NCBI RefSeq assembly: GCF_026013965.1 | Contig: NZ_CP110341.1 | Coordinates: forward strand, 1,550,001-1,614,000 | Length of the DNA stretch: 64,000 nucleotides | DNA from: Brevibacterium sp. JSBI002 | GTDB taxonomy: Bacteria; Actinomycetota; Actinomycetes; Actinomycetales; Brevibacteriaceae | Reading direction: 5' to 3' | Shown: piece by piece, positions 15,541 through 24,279 of the stretch | Layout of the letters: each line of letters opens with the position of its first letter | Numbering within the stretch: position 1 is the first letter of the stretch | The notes under the pieces: model-generated | The model's input: the letters and a program-made list of their open reading frames with translations, nothing else | Told to the model about the DNA's origin: nothing | Databases searched by the model: none | Position numbers and translations under genes: made by a program

Positions 15541-15558
15541 TTGCACTTATAAGTGCAA
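15541..15558 (-). promoter_or_regulatory. Palindromic operator of the PIN/HTH pair
   Basis: A perfect 18-base palindrome, TTGCACTTATAAGTGCAA, lies about 55 bases upstream of the antitoxin start and contains TTATAA, which may overlap a -10 element. Autorepression by the antitoxin is the expected role. Confidence 0.55.
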
Positions 15559-15569
15559 CATTAGCTTTG

Positions 15570-15998
15570 CTATCCAGTTTTTGATGATTTCGCGGGGCTT
15601 GTGAAGGTGGCCAGCTTCACAAAGAGGACGAGGGGGTAGAAAACTACTCCAGCGATCGCAAGCAGCGGGGCCGTTGCTGCCACCAAAGTCGTGTCCCTCT
15701 GGGAACTGGAGGAAGGTGACAGGGGCGAAAACAGGGTAGTCAGAACGAACCAACAGAAGAATGGCCAGATGGGATCTGCGCCGGCCTGGGCGATGGCCGC
15801 TATCGCTGCGAGGGTCAGTGGGGCCGATAGGTTGTTGATCCCGTCGATAGCTCGACTCAGCACCATTACTAAGCCAGTAAAGAACAGGGCAGTGGTAGCG
15901 ACACTTGTCCAGACCATGCTCCCGGCGGCGTATGCACTTGCTGTTGTATCACCGAACCAGTTGCCCAGCTGTGATGCGCCAGCAGCATTTGCCCACAC
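15570..15998 (-). CDS. Membrane protein of unknown function, 5' end unclear
   Basis: From a GTG at 15998 the frame gives 142 residues with at least four hydrophobic segments (VATTALFFTGLVMVL, LTLAAIAAIAQAG, PFFCWFVLTTLF, LLAIAGVVFYPLVLFV). The same frame stays open upstream to about 16180 and reads as plausible protein (GTPYFKPLLSTLKPTDPR), but no ATG, GTG or TTG is found there. The gene has probably lost its start by rearrangement, or starts at a rare codon. No family was recognised. Confidence 0.4.
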   Translation of the reverse strand: MWANAAGASQLGNWFGDTTASAYAAGSMVWTSVATTALFFTGLVMVLSRAIDGINNLSAPLTLAAIAAIAQAGADPIWPFFCWFVLTTLFSPLSPSSSSQRDTTLVAATAPLLAIAGVVFYPLVLFVKLATFTSPAKSSKTG

Positions 15999-16181
15999 TG
16001 ATAGCTGCTCGAGAGGAGTCCGTGGATCTGTGGGCTTGAGCGTTGAGAGAAGAGGTTTGAAATATGGTGTGCCCGTAGCAACTGCGAGGACACTGCAGGT
16101 TAACCGGAGAAGCAGATCTGAGCTTCGGGAGTCATTCCGATGGGTGACGCGGTGGGCTGAGTGGGTCGATACGATCGAACC

Positions 16182-16400
16182 ATGGAAAGTCAGAGGAGTT
16201 CGGATTCGTCGGTGCCGGGTGGGACTATGGCCTCGCTGGCGTTTCTGATTGTCGTTGGCCCGGGGATGTTCTTACTTGGCATGGTGACGGATTGGGCATG
16301 GTACTTACGGGCCGCGATCGTTGTGGTGGCCGGGATTGGGACTGATGCAAGGAGAGGTGACAATTCGGGTGTCACGCTGCGACTGCAGGTGACTCAATAA
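16182..16400 (+). pseudogene. Small membrane protein truncated at an IS scar
   Basis: The ATG at 16182 leads into a 50-residue stretch with two hydrophobic helices (MASLAFLIVVGPGMFLLGM and AWYLRAAIVVVAGIG). After about 16345 the sequence belongs to the end of an IS3 remnant and the frame is no longer meaningful. The original C-terminus is lost. Confidence 0.35.
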
Positions 16401-16644
16401 TTGCTTCGTACTCGACAGGTGTCAAACGACCTAACCGGGCTTGCCGCCGACGACGGTGATACGTCTGCTCGATCCACGTCACGATCGCGATTCTCAACTG
16501 CTCCCGACTCACCCACCGGCGACGGTCGAGAACGTTCTTCTGCAGCAGGGCGAAGAATGACTCCATGGCCGCGTTGTCGCCAGCAGCACCGACCCGGCCC
16601 ATCGACCCAACAAGGCCGTGGCAAGCCAGACTCTGAGTGAATTT
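16372..16644 (-). pseudogene. IS3-family OrfB C-terminal remnant
   Basis: The reading matches the C-terminal third of the OrfB at 21980-22864: GLVGSMGRVGAAGDNAAMESF, ending in RQARLGRLTPVEYEAI. The N-terminal part, including the first two catalytic Asp, is gone. The homology stops abruptly near 16645, about 70 bases before the AAA ATPase start. Confidence 0.8.
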
Positions 16645-16713
16645 CCTGAGCCGTGTGACAGTCTTGTCCCGGCGGTTGGAGGGACCGTTCGATCACGTCC
16701 TAGGATTGCGTCT

Positions 16714-18114
16714 ATGACCGATACATCGAGTAACTCCCCTTCAGATCCTGCATCCATCGACGTCAACGCGTTCGCGAAGCAGTTCCAGACGTTCCTTGAG
16801 ACGATGGATCACTACGCGACAGGAGTTTCACGCGACCATATTGCTTCGGAACTTCACTCTCATCTGGGGACAGACCCCCGCAGTATCGAACCGGTGCGCC
16901 AAGAGTATGCCAGCTGGCAGTGGGCAGAGATGGATGCCGCCCTCGATAGCCTCGCCGATGACCAAGATCTGCGCGGAGTCATCCCCGCCCATGACGCCAG
17001 CGGTCTCAGCGATCTGCTGACCAACCACTACAGTGTTTACGAACTAGGAGCGATCGAGCGACGTGCCTTTCCCACTGGCCCGGAGTCTGTCAGGCATGTC
17101 GCTACAAATGGCCTGCGCCTTCTGTGGATCGGCGAGAAGCCAGTCATCGTTCTTGCCCTCGAGGTCGAGGATGGGCCAAGTGATACGCACAAGATTGTCG
17201 TCGAAGTCATGTGTGAAGACCACGAGCTTGCCCGCGAGACGCTAGCAGGTATCGATCAGTCCGTCCGTGCGAATTCCGTTATTTGCGGACAGGTCGTGAG
17301 CTTTCTACCGGGGGAGTTCGGCTCCGAGGCTTTCAGTATTGAGTTCCACCCCCGTCCACATGTCGAGGCACAGGATGTGGTGTTGCCAAAAGGGAGGCTC
17401 GAGACGATCGAAGCTACCGTGCTGGGCATCAGTGAAAAGGCCGATCGTTTGCGAGCTGCCGGGCAACATCTATCACGCGGAGTTCTTCTCTACGGGCCTC
17501 CCGGTACAGGCAAGACTTTGACGATACGGTACCTGCTTTCGCAAGCTCGAGACACGACAGCAATACTTCTCCAGGGTGAGGCCCTCTCGAAGATTCGCGC
17601 GGCTGCCTCGGCTGCGCGGGCCATTGGTCGAGCGATCATCGTTCTCGAGGACGCGGACCTTGTCGCCGAGGATCGCGATTTTAATGAAGGCGAGCGTTCG
17701 GTGCTCTTCGAGATTCTCGATGTCCTCGACGGGTTGGGCGATGACGCCGATATTAGTTTCGTTCTGACCACCAACCGTGTCGATGTGCTCGAAGAGGCAA
17801 TTGCGATGCGCCCAGGCAGGATCGATCTAGCCGTTGAGGTCCCATTGCCTTCTACCAAGCTGCGCCGGCGGCTCTTCGCCGTCTATGGCAACGACTTCGC
17901 GTTCACTGAGGAGGGAATCGCGAAGGCGGCGAAAGCAGCCGAGGGGACGTCTGGTTCTTTTGCCAAAGAGGCGGTTCGGCGGGCTGTGTTACTCGCTATC
18001 GAAGCTGAAGAAGACCCCAACGACAACCATCTCTTAGAAGCGGTCGCGGCCTTGACCGCCGAAGCGACGCAGCTGCGTGAGGCAATGATCTCAAACGAAG
18101 AGTGGGATGAATGA
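16714..18114 (+). CDS. AAA+ ATPase with unknown N-terminal domain
   Basis: The ATG at 16714 gives 466 residues. The C-terminal half is a classical AAA module: Walker A GPPGTGKT (261-268), Walker B with IIVLEDADLV, sensor-1 VLTTNRVD, and RPGRIDLAVEVPLP with the arginine finger region. The N-terminal 240 residues do not resemble a known adaptor domain. The Cdc48/FtsH-like AAA core suggests hexameric protein remodelling. It stands alone between an IS3 scar and an ISL3 scar, so it may be cargo of a lost element or part of a defence system. Confidence 0.8.
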   Translation: MTDTSSNSPSDPASIDVNAFAKQFQTFLETMDHYATGVSRDHIASELHSHLGTDPRSIEPVRQEYASWQWAEMDAALDSLADDQDLRGVIPAHDASGLSDLLTNHYSVYELGAIERRAFPTGPESVRHVATNGLRLLWIGEKPVIVLALEVEDGPSDTHKIVVEVMCEDHELARETLAGIDQSVRANSVICGQVVSFLPGEFGSEAFSIEFHPRPHVEAQDVVLPKGRLETIEATVLGISEKADRLRAAGQHLSRGVLLYGPPGTGKTLTIRYLLSQARDTTAILLQGEALSKIRAAASAARAIGRAIIVLEDADLVAEDRDFNEGERSVLFEILDVLDGLGDDADISFVLTTNRVDVLEEAIAMRPGRIDLAVEVPLPSTKLRRRLFAVYGNDFAFTEEGIAKAAKAAEGTSGSFAKEAVRRAVLLAIEAEEDPNDNHLLEAVAALTAEATQLREAMISNEEWDE

Positions 18115-18290
18115 TCATTTGACCAGGAGGTAGTAAGTGTTGGTACGCGCACTCGACCCGGTTGATTCATTGACTAAGAATGCGTCCATCCCCGTCTGCA
18201 TTGGCGATTTCTCAGGAGTGAGGCCCGCGCGCTCATCTGCTACGAAATTGATTGTGCACGCCTGCGCATAGATGTCAGACCAATCGACCG
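18115..18290 (-). pseudogene. Possible gene remnant cut by an ISL3 fragment
   Basis: The minus frame ending at 18115 reads ACTINFVADERAGLTPEKS and TNTYYLLVK, which looks like the C-terminus of a real protein. It is cut at about 18290 where ISL3 sequence begins. No start or family can be given. Confidence 0.2.
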
Positions 18291-18635
18291 ATTGACGAGA
18301 GCCGACTTCCTCTCCGCCAGAGATGTCGACGCAGGATAGTGTCGCGGACATCGCCGTGGCCGCCACATCGTCGGCACCATTCATCGGTGGTGTTCGGTCG
18401 GCATTTCAGCACCGATTTGCGGGCGGTGATGTGTTGGCCGATACAGGTCAGGTCGAGGGAGTCGAGTCGGCAGAATGTCGTGAGGTCAGGCGTCGAGAAT
18501 ATAGGGTTGTCCACGTCGAGGTCTTTCGGATGGCTTGTGTGAGAACTTCCATCTTCGGGAGACCTCGACGTCTATCCGGGTAGCGACTCGCTCTGGTTGA
18601 AATTCACCGGCCTACACTCTCGTTTGCGAAGAGCC
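18275..18635 (-). mobile_element. ISL3-family fragment (terminal repeat and transposase N-terminus)
   Basis: The right end (18612-18635, reverse complement GGCTCTTCGCAAACGAGAG) matches the terminal repeats of the complete ISL3 element at 61788-63222. The enclosed frame from 18514 gives the first 60 or so residues of the transposase (IFSTPDLTTFCRLDSLDL, CRRCGGHGDVRDTI with the zinc-finger Cys) and is then lost. Confidence 0.82.
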
Positions 18636-18689
18636 TGTTATCTTCGCGGCCATGAGTAGGGGGTGACCTAGCGGATCGTTGATAACGAT

Positions 18690-19815
18690 TTGACCACGAT
18701 CAGTTTCGATAGCCTTTTCCGTGAAAAGATGAGAAAGGCTCACCTGCCAGCGAAACGTACAACCTCTCTCATACGCAAGGATTCCCCATTGCTTTCTAAG
18801 CCATCAAAGACGAAAGTCCAGTCATTGGCAGTTCTTGCCGCCGCACTTACGGCAAGTCTGCTAGTTCAGCAGACTCCCGCCTCGGCCGACTCACTCTCAC
18901 TGCTTGAAAAAAGGTAGCCAACGCAGTCCAGATTTCCAACGAGTCGAACAGTCCTGAAGACACTAGTTTTCACTCCTCGACTGTCACCCCATCGAATGCA
19001 CCGCAGGAAATTAACGCGAAAGCTGACGATCTTCAAACGTCCATAGATACAGGAATGGCAGACGTCGAAATTGCGCCTGAGGTCGAAGACGGAGGGGAAA
19101 TCCAAGAGGTCGAATCATCTGGAATAACCTATCAAGAGGCAGCCGACGGGGTAGTGCATCTACGCTCTCTCAAATCTAACGGTGATGTACAGTACGGATC
19201 GGTGCTAGATACGTTCGAGGGGTCAAAGGAAATAGTTTACGACATAGATCTTCCGCGTGGATCTACAATCGAGACGGATGGAAAGGCTGCCCTGGTTCTG
19301 TCCGAATCCGGAGAGTTCATTGGAGGCTTCGAGGACGCCTGGGCGTTGGACGCCGACGGGAACCCTGTCTCAACCACCTATAAGGTTGACGGGCATAGGT
19401 TAATTCAGGTCATTGACGCAGGAGCAGGTTCGCCGAAGTTCCCAATTGTCGCCGACCCCGTGTTTAAGCGGGGGATGATTAAGAAGGTGACTAAGGAAAA
19501 GTGGGAAAAGGGTGGCTGGGTCGTACAGGTCAAAGTCACCGCTGCCGCCCGGCTTCTTCGCCTGAAAAGCGTAACGGACGTTGCGATGCTTGGCTACAAA
19601 GACCTTGTTGAGCACTACCCTCGCTCAATGAAGAAGGCAACGATGCGCCAGCAGTGGGATTGCCACGTACTCGGACTCTATGGAGCTTTTACAATCGACT
19701 TGGAGGGGTACCGGAAGAGTAAACCAAACTGGCAGAAACGGAAATTAAGAAGGACGTTATTCACGCCTTTAAAAAGAAAGATGCTCGTGCCGTAGCTCGA
19801 GCGTGTAACTGGTAA
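18690..19815 (+). pseudogene. Secreted DUF2599-like protein with two frameshifts
   Basis: A signal-peptide region (SLAVLAAALTASLLVQQTPASA) is followed by a stop at 18917. One extra A in the run at 18906-18911 would restore a single frame into the next stretch (VANAVQISNES), which is then open to about 19735. There a second shift is needed to reach the expected end (DVIHAFKKKDARAVARACNW). The C-terminal features QQWDCHVLGLYGAFTIDLEGY and the final CNW resemble DUF2599 proteins. The start is uncertain (TTG at 18690 or ATG at 18729). Two homopolymer-type shifts could be real decay or sequence error. Confidence 0.6.
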
Positions 19816-19836
19816 GAAGAATACTGGGCGATATTT

Positions 19837-20244
19837 GTGAAAATACAGCGTACGCAAGCTCTCGCTACATTATTGGCTACAGTGGTTGCGTTTCTGGCAT
19901 GCCTGCCGACTGACCTTTCAGCCTTGCAGGGTGAGGGGCTACCCACTGCTGCGGCATTCCCCGCGGTTGCATGGTTAGGTTTAATCGTGGCAGTTAGTGT
20001 GTTAATCAACTTTCTTTTCGGTGATCCACTGGAGGGTACGGTAGTCAAGCAATGGGGAGTCGGTGTTTCTGTTCCTTTAATACTCTCGCCCGTGTTCACG
20101 GTATTTTGGATACTCTTATTAGCCGATGCCGGATCCGTCCCAGCTGCCCCTAGTGTGTTGATCTACTTGGAGCCCGTGGTAGGTATTGTGCTGTTAATTC
20201 TTACTGTCACAGTGCGCGGGCGAAGGCCTATCACTTCCGATTGA
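19837..20244 (+). CDS. Four-helix membrane protein, possible immunity partner
   Basis: A GTG start gives 135 residues with four hydrophobic helices (TLLATVVAFLACLPTDL, AWLGLIVAVSVLINFLF, LILSPVFTVFWILLL, VVGIVLLILTVTV) and a short basic tail. It lies 21 bases after the end of the frameshifted DUF2599-like gene. The secreted-protein then membrane-protein layout repeats that of the amidase pair, so a protective role is possible. No family was recognised. Confidence 0.45.
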   Translation: MKIQRTQALATLLATVVAFLACLPTDLSALQGEGLPTAAAFPAVAWLGLIVAVSVLINFLFGDPLEGTVVKQWGVGVSVPLILSPVFTVFWILLLADAGSVPAAPSVLIYLEPVVGIVLLILTVTVRGRRPITSD

Positions 20245-20287
20245 GAGGGTTAGAAAAGGGCACGGCGCGGTTGACCCCGTTGAAGTG

Positions 20288-20339
20288 TCAGGCCGTGTCT
20301 CCAGTGTTCGAGAGCTTCGGACTTGGAGGCACGGCCTGA
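20288..20339 (-). terminator. Hairpin terminator of the rseP fragment
   Basis: Arms with one mismatch (TCAGGCCGTGTCTCCA paired with TGGAGGCACGGCCTGA) lie 27 bases past the stop codon of the M50 protease fragment. Confidence 0.6.
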
Positions 20340-20365
20340 CTCGTCTGCAGGTGGGGTTCGCCTGC

Positions 20366-21183
20366 TCACAGACCGCTGGGGATCGGCACCACCTGATCGC
20401 CGATCATCAGCACGAGCCCCAGACCCAGCATCGTGATCCCGAGCGCGTAGGCCAGCGGCAGCTGGCGTGCGACATCGACGTAGCCGGGGTCCGGACGCCT
20501 CAGCAGTCTCGCCAGACGCCGGCGCAGCCCCTCCCACAGCGCGCCGACGATGTGGCCGCCGTCGAGCGGCATCACCGGCAGGAGGTTGAAGATGCCAATG
20601 AAGAGGTTGAACCCGCCCACGAGCAGACCCATCATCGCGACCTTGTTGCTGGTGTCGATGCCTGCGGTCGTCGTGGAGGTGATCTCGCCGGCAAGACGCG
20701 AGCCACCGACCACCGACATCGGACCCTCGGGGTCCCGTTCTTGGACGCCGGCGATCGCCCCGGCCACGTTCCAGACCTTCACCGGCAGCTGCACGATGCC
20801 CTCGGCTGCACTCATGGTCATCTCGCCCATCCGCTGCAAGGTGTAGATCGGACCGCCGCGGGTGACCACGGTGTGGCCGACCGGCTCGACACCCAGGAAC
20901 CCGACCGTCGTGAGCTCGCCCTCGCTCGTGAGGTCGCGCTGCATCGTCGTGGTGCGGGTCGCAGCGAGCATGCGCTCCTGGCCGTCGCGGACCACGGTGA
21001 TGATCAGCCGATCATCGCCGTTGCTCCGAACCACCTGCTGGACCTCGTCCCAGGTCGACACGGCCTGACCATTCAGTGCGGTGATCTCGTCGCCGGCGAG
21101 CAGACCCGCCTGCTTGGCCGGCGAGGGTGGATCCTCCGCGGTGCAGGTGCTGCGACCCTCCGTCTCAGGGATCACGCATTGAC
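20366..21183 (-). pseudogene. C-terminal fragment of an RseP/Rip1-type M50 site-2 protease
   Basis: The frame contains the PDZ domain (PAKQAGLLAGDEITALNGQ), the LPVMPLDGGHI motif with the metal-ligand Asp, and the last transmembrane helices (ALGITMLGLGLVLMIGDQ). The N-terminal third, including the HExxH helix, is missing. The sequence stops being protease-like at about 21183, exactly where an ISL3-type terminal repeat begins. Without HExxH it cannot be an active protease. A full rseP is probably elsewhere in the genome. Confidence 0.85.
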
Positions 21184-21207
21184 GGCTCTTCGCAGTTGAG
21201 GGTGTAG
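21184..21207. repeat. Isolated ISL3-type terminal repeat
   Basis: GGCTCTTCGCAGTTGAGGG matches the end of the ISL3 fragment at 21592 and the complete ISL3 element. It abuts the truncation point of the rseP fragment and marks where an element once ended. Confidence 0.65.
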
Positions 21208-21340
21208 CCGGGAGTGCGACTGCAGGATCGGATGTCACCGGATCATGCAGCAGACCTGGGGGTACGACCCTGCGCGGGAGAACCATCTCTGTACCGAACC
21301 CGGTACTCGACAGAGCCCATGCGCGTGCAACTATGGAGGA

Positions 21341-21565
21341 ATGAGCGGGAAGCAGAAGATCATGGTGGACGGAGAGACGTTCATCGTCACGCGTCGTGGC
21401 AGAGGCATCTACAACTACGAGTGGGTCAGCGGACCCAACTCCGGGTACGGCTTCTCGAGCGCCAGCCACCCGGCCGCCGATCGCGCCGACGAGGAGCATC
21501 GAGAGTCAGTCCGCGACTTCCTCACCGAGATCGACCCCGATACCGGTTACCTGCGCGATACCTGA
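21341..21565 (+). CDS. Conserved-looking small hypothetical protein
   Basis: The ATG follows GGAGGA directly. The 74-residue soluble protein starts MSGKQKIMVDGETFIV and includes YEWVSGPNSGYGFSSA and FLTEIDPDTGYLRDT. The regular spacing, strong ribosome binding site and clean frame support a real gene. I remember similar short actinobacterial proteins of unknown function. It sits between two ISL3-type ends and may have been carried along. Confidence 0.55.
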   Translation: MSGKQKIMVDGETFIVTRRGRGIYNYEWVSGPNSGYGFSSASHPAADRADEEHRESVRDFLTEIDPDTGYLRDT

Positions 21566-21591
21566 CTCCAAGTGGCTCTTCGGAATAAAGG

Positions 21592-21949
21592 GGCTCTTCG
21601 CAGTTGAGGCTGCAGAACCGGTGCGCGTCGCTACACAGAAACAGGTCGAGGCCTTTCGAAGATGGAAGTTCCTACACAAACCATCCGAAAGACCTCGACG
21701 TGCCCCACCTTACGTTCTCCACCCCTGACCTCACCACGTTCTGCCACCTCGACACACTCGGCCTGCACTGCACGGGCCAACACGTCACCGATTCAGAAAC
21801 AGTTCTCCTATGCACCCCAACGACCGACGATAACGGGTGTTACCGATGTGGCGGGCACGGCAGGCCGCGGGACACCGTGACCCGGAAGTTGGCTCACGAA
21901 CCCTTCGGGCACCGCCCCACCACCCTGCTCATCCGACTTCGACGCTAGG
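21592..21949 (+). mobile_element. ISL3-family fragment
   Basis: A terminal repeat (21592-21615) is followed by the start of a transposase frame at about 21702. It encodes HLTFSTPDLTTFCHLDTLGL, the zinc-binding Cys region CYRCGGHGRPRDT and HEPFGHRPTTLLIRLRR. It stops after about 82 codons at the end of the neighbouring IS3 element, which has cut it. Confidence 0.82.
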
Positions 21950-21979
21950 GACTGCTGAAGGTTTGGTTGACTCCGGGGT

Positions 21980-22864
21980 TTACGCCGCCAGGGCGACGGC
22001 CTTGTGATGAACAAGCTCGTATTCAACCGGGGTCAGTTTACCCAAACGCCGTTGCCGACGCTTGCGGTGATAGGTCCGCTCGACCCAGTGCACGATCGCT
22101 GTCCGCAACCTAGCTCGCGTGTCCCAACGGCCCCGGTCGAGGACGTTCTTCTGCAGCACGGCGAAGAACGATTCCATCGCCGCATTATCACCGGCAGCAC
22201 CGACCCGACCCATCGATCCGACGAGCCCATAATGCCGTAAGGCCTGCTGGAACTTCCGAGAACGAAATTGCGACCCGCGGTCCGAGTGGACCACGCAGCC
22301 GGCCACGACGCCAGCCCCGCCACGGCGGGCTACAGCATCGTCAATCGCTTCCACAGCCAGCCGGGATTTCATTCTCGCATCGATGGCATAGCCAACGATC
22401 CTATTGCTGAACACATCCTTGACCGCACACATGTACAGCTTGCCCTCACTGGTGTGATGCTCGGTGATGTCGGTCAACCACAACTCGTTGATTGCTGAGG
22501 ATGAGAAGTCGCGTTCGACGAGGTCATCACACACCGGCGGGCCAGGCTTCTTACCGTGTTTCCGAGCTCGTTTGATCGTGTGGGAGAACAGTTCCTGCTG
22601 CGAGCACAATCGCCACACACGACGTTCTGACGCCTCGTGCCCGGACGCCCGGAGTTCATCAGCGATGAACCGGTGCCCGAATTCCGGGTCGTCCATGTGC
22701 ACGTCGTAGGCGGCATTGATCACGTGCGCTTCGTCCCAGTCCCGAGCCGAGACCGGATTTGCGCACCACTTGTAGAACCCTTGCTTCGTAAAGCCGAGCA
22801 CCCGAAAGGTCACCGCCACCGGTACTCCGGTGGAAGCAAGGTCGCGGACCAGCGGGTACATCAT
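21980..22864 (-). CDS. IS3-family transposase OrfB
   Basis: This 294-residue protein has the integrase core: ELWLTDITEHHT, VVHSDRGSQFRS and GDNAAMESFFAVLQKNVL supply the DDE residues. The start ATG overlaps the orfA stop. The protein looks complete, but its element has lost most of orfA and one end, so it can only act in trans. The IS remnant at 16372 derives from a close relative. Confidence 0.88.
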   Translation of the reverse strand: MMYPLVRDLASTGVPVAVTFRVLGFTKQGFYKWCANPVSARDWDEAHVINAAYDVHMDDPEFGHRFIADELRASGHEASERRVWRLCSQQELFSHTIKRARKHGKKPGPPVCDDLVERDFSSSAINELWLTDITEHHTSEGKLYMCAVKDVFSNRIVGYAIDARMKSRLAVEAIDDAVARRGGAGVVAGCVVHSDRGSQFRSRKFQQALRHYGLVGSMGRVGAAGDNAAMESFFAVLQKNVLDRGRWDTRARLRTAIVHWVERTYHRKRRQRRLGKLTPVEYELVHHKAVALAA

Positions 22865-22947
22865 TTTGGGTGGTTGCCACCAAGTTTCAGATTCGCTTGC
22901 GAGAGATACGCTGCAGCCTCGCGGAGAATTTTGTTCTCTCGTTCAAG
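22861..22947 (-). pseudogene. IS3 OrfA C-terminal fragment
   Basis: Only the last 28 or so codons remain (LERENKILREAAAYL then NLKLGGNHPK), the end of the OrfA coiled coil. Everything upstream is replaced by the adjacent IS3 element. Confidence 0.75.
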
Positions 22948-22999
22948 TGGATCGCCCCGGGTGTGGTGGAGGGCTTGATTCAACCGAGAGGATAGGAAC

Positions 23000-23320
23000 A
23001 TGCCCGCACCGAGTAAGTACCCTGCAGAAGTCCGTGACCGTGCCGTACGCATGGTCAACGAGAAGCTGACCAACGATCCGGCCCTGGCCGTGAGCACCGC
23101 GTGCCGACTGGTCGGTGAACAGATCGGAATCAACAAAAACACCCTCCGCAATTGGGTGAAGCAAAACCATGTGGATTCTGGCAAAACGCCAGGAATGACA
23201 ACCGATGACAAGCACCGCATCACGGAGTTGGAAAAGGAGATCCGAGAACTGCGGCGGGCAAATGAGATTTTGCGGAAAGCGAGTGCGTATTTTGCCCAGG
23301 CGGAGCTCGACCGCCGCTGA
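23000..23320 (+). CDS. IS3-family transposase OrfA
   Basis: ATG at 23000 after GAGAGGATAGG. The 106-residue protein has an HTH (CRLVGEQIGINKNTLRNWVK) and coiled coil (ITELEKEIRELRRANEIL). It is similar to the orfA at 4148-4459, although the two elements have different ends. Confidence 0.9.
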   Translation: MPAPSKYPAEVRDRAVRMVNEKLTNDPALAVSTACRLVGEQIGINKNTLRNWVKQNHVDSGKTPGMTTDDKHRITELEKEIRELRRANEILRKASAYFAQAELDRR

Positions 23321-24252
23321 CGAATATCGATGATTTCATCGATGATAATCGTGACGAATTCGGAGTCGAGCCGATCTGTCGTGTCCTTTCCGGTACCGGG
23401 GTGCAGATCGCTGCGAGTTCATATTATGCCAGGAAGTCCCGCCCGGTCTCGGAGCGGGAACGCTCTGATGCCGTGTGGGATGAACGGATTCAGAAAGTTC
23501 ATTCCGATAATCGCGGATTGTTTGGAGCACGGAAAATCTGGGTCATGCTCCGCCGGCTCTATCCCGACGAGCCGATCGCCAGGTGCACCGTCGAACGACG
23601 CATGCGCGCTCTGGGGCTGGCAGGGGTGAGCAACGCCCGGGCGACGACTACGACATGGCAGTCCAAGACCGCCTCGTACCCGAGTGACCTCGTCCAGCGG
23701 GATTTCACCGCCGATGCTCCTGACACTCGCTGGGTCGCCGATATCACCTATGTGCCGACGTGGAGTGGTTTCGTCTATGTCGCTTTCGTGATGGATTTGT
23801 TTTCCCGCATGATTGTTGGGTGGCGAGTCGATACGACTTTGCGGACCGATTTGGCGCTGGATGCTCTCGAGCACGCGTTATGGGAAAGGAAACGAAAAAC
23901 CAGGAATACCGGCCAATTAATTCACCATTCAGACAAGGGAAGCCAATATGTTTCCATTGCTTACACAGAGCGACTACGCGAATCTGGAATAGAAGCCTCG
24001 GTCGGCTCGACGGGTGATTCTTATGATAATGCCGCAGCCGAAGCGTTAAACAAACTATTTAAGAAAGAGGTGGTGTGGCGCGAAGGTCCGTGGACTGGTC
24101 GTGATGCTGTGGAATTCGCGACTTTGGAGTGGGTGCATTGGTATAACAACACCCGCCCACATTCGTACTGCAAGGACCTCGCTCCAGCGCAGCTCGACGA
24201 ACACTACTACACTGAAGCCAGCCGGTCAGAGGTGGCTGGCGTACCGTTATGA
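23320..24252 (+). CDS. IS3-family transposase OrfB
   Basis: The frame is open from the end of orfA (first codons TNIDDFIDDNRDEFG) and runs to 24252. The HTH_21 region and the DDE core are complete: WVADITYVPT, HHSDKGSQY and YDNAAAEALNKLFKKEV. There is no start codon before a GTG at 23401, so a -1 frameshift from orfA is the likely way of making the full transposase. Confidence 0.9.
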   Translation, partial: TNIDDFIDDNRDEFGVEPICRVLSGTGVQIAASSYYARKSRPVSERERSDAVWDERIQKVHSDNRGLFGARKIWVMLRRLYPDEPIARCTVERRMRALGLAGVSNARATTTTWQSKTASYPSDLVQRDFTADAPDTRWVADITYVPTWSGFVYVAFVMDLFSRMIVGWRVDTTLRTDLALDALEHALWERKRKTRNTGQLIHHSDKGSQYVSIAYTERLRESGIEASVGSTGDSYDNAAAEALNKLFKKEVVWREGPWTGRDAVEFATLEWVHWYNNTRPHSYCKDLAPAQLDEHYYTEASRSEVAGVPL

Positions 24253-24279
24253 GCTCTCCACTGAACTGGGGGCGATCCA

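Larger units (their letters stand above)
21950..22947 (-). mobile_element. IS3-family element, 5' part lost to a second insertion
   Basis: The element keeps orfB and the C-terminal end of orfA on the minus strand. Its left end interrupts an ISL3 transposase. On the right it stops at 22947, where another IS3 element begins within orfA. The rest of orfA is not found beyond that second element, so a deletion has also happened. Confidence 0.8.
22948..24279 (+). mobile_element. Complete IS3-family element
   Basis: The element is 1332 bp. The terminal repeats start TGGATCGCCCC on both sides and match over most of about 30 bp (GTGGAG then GCT further in). It carries intact orfA and orfB. The flanks differ: IS3 orfA on the left, an HTH gene on the right. 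There is no target duplication, which suggests an adjacent deletion after insertion. Confidence 0.87.

Noticed and set aside
16618..16713. Upstream extension of the AAA ATPase by 32 codons
   Set aside because: The extension reads antisense IS3 remnant sequence; the ATG at 16714 is outside it and fits better.
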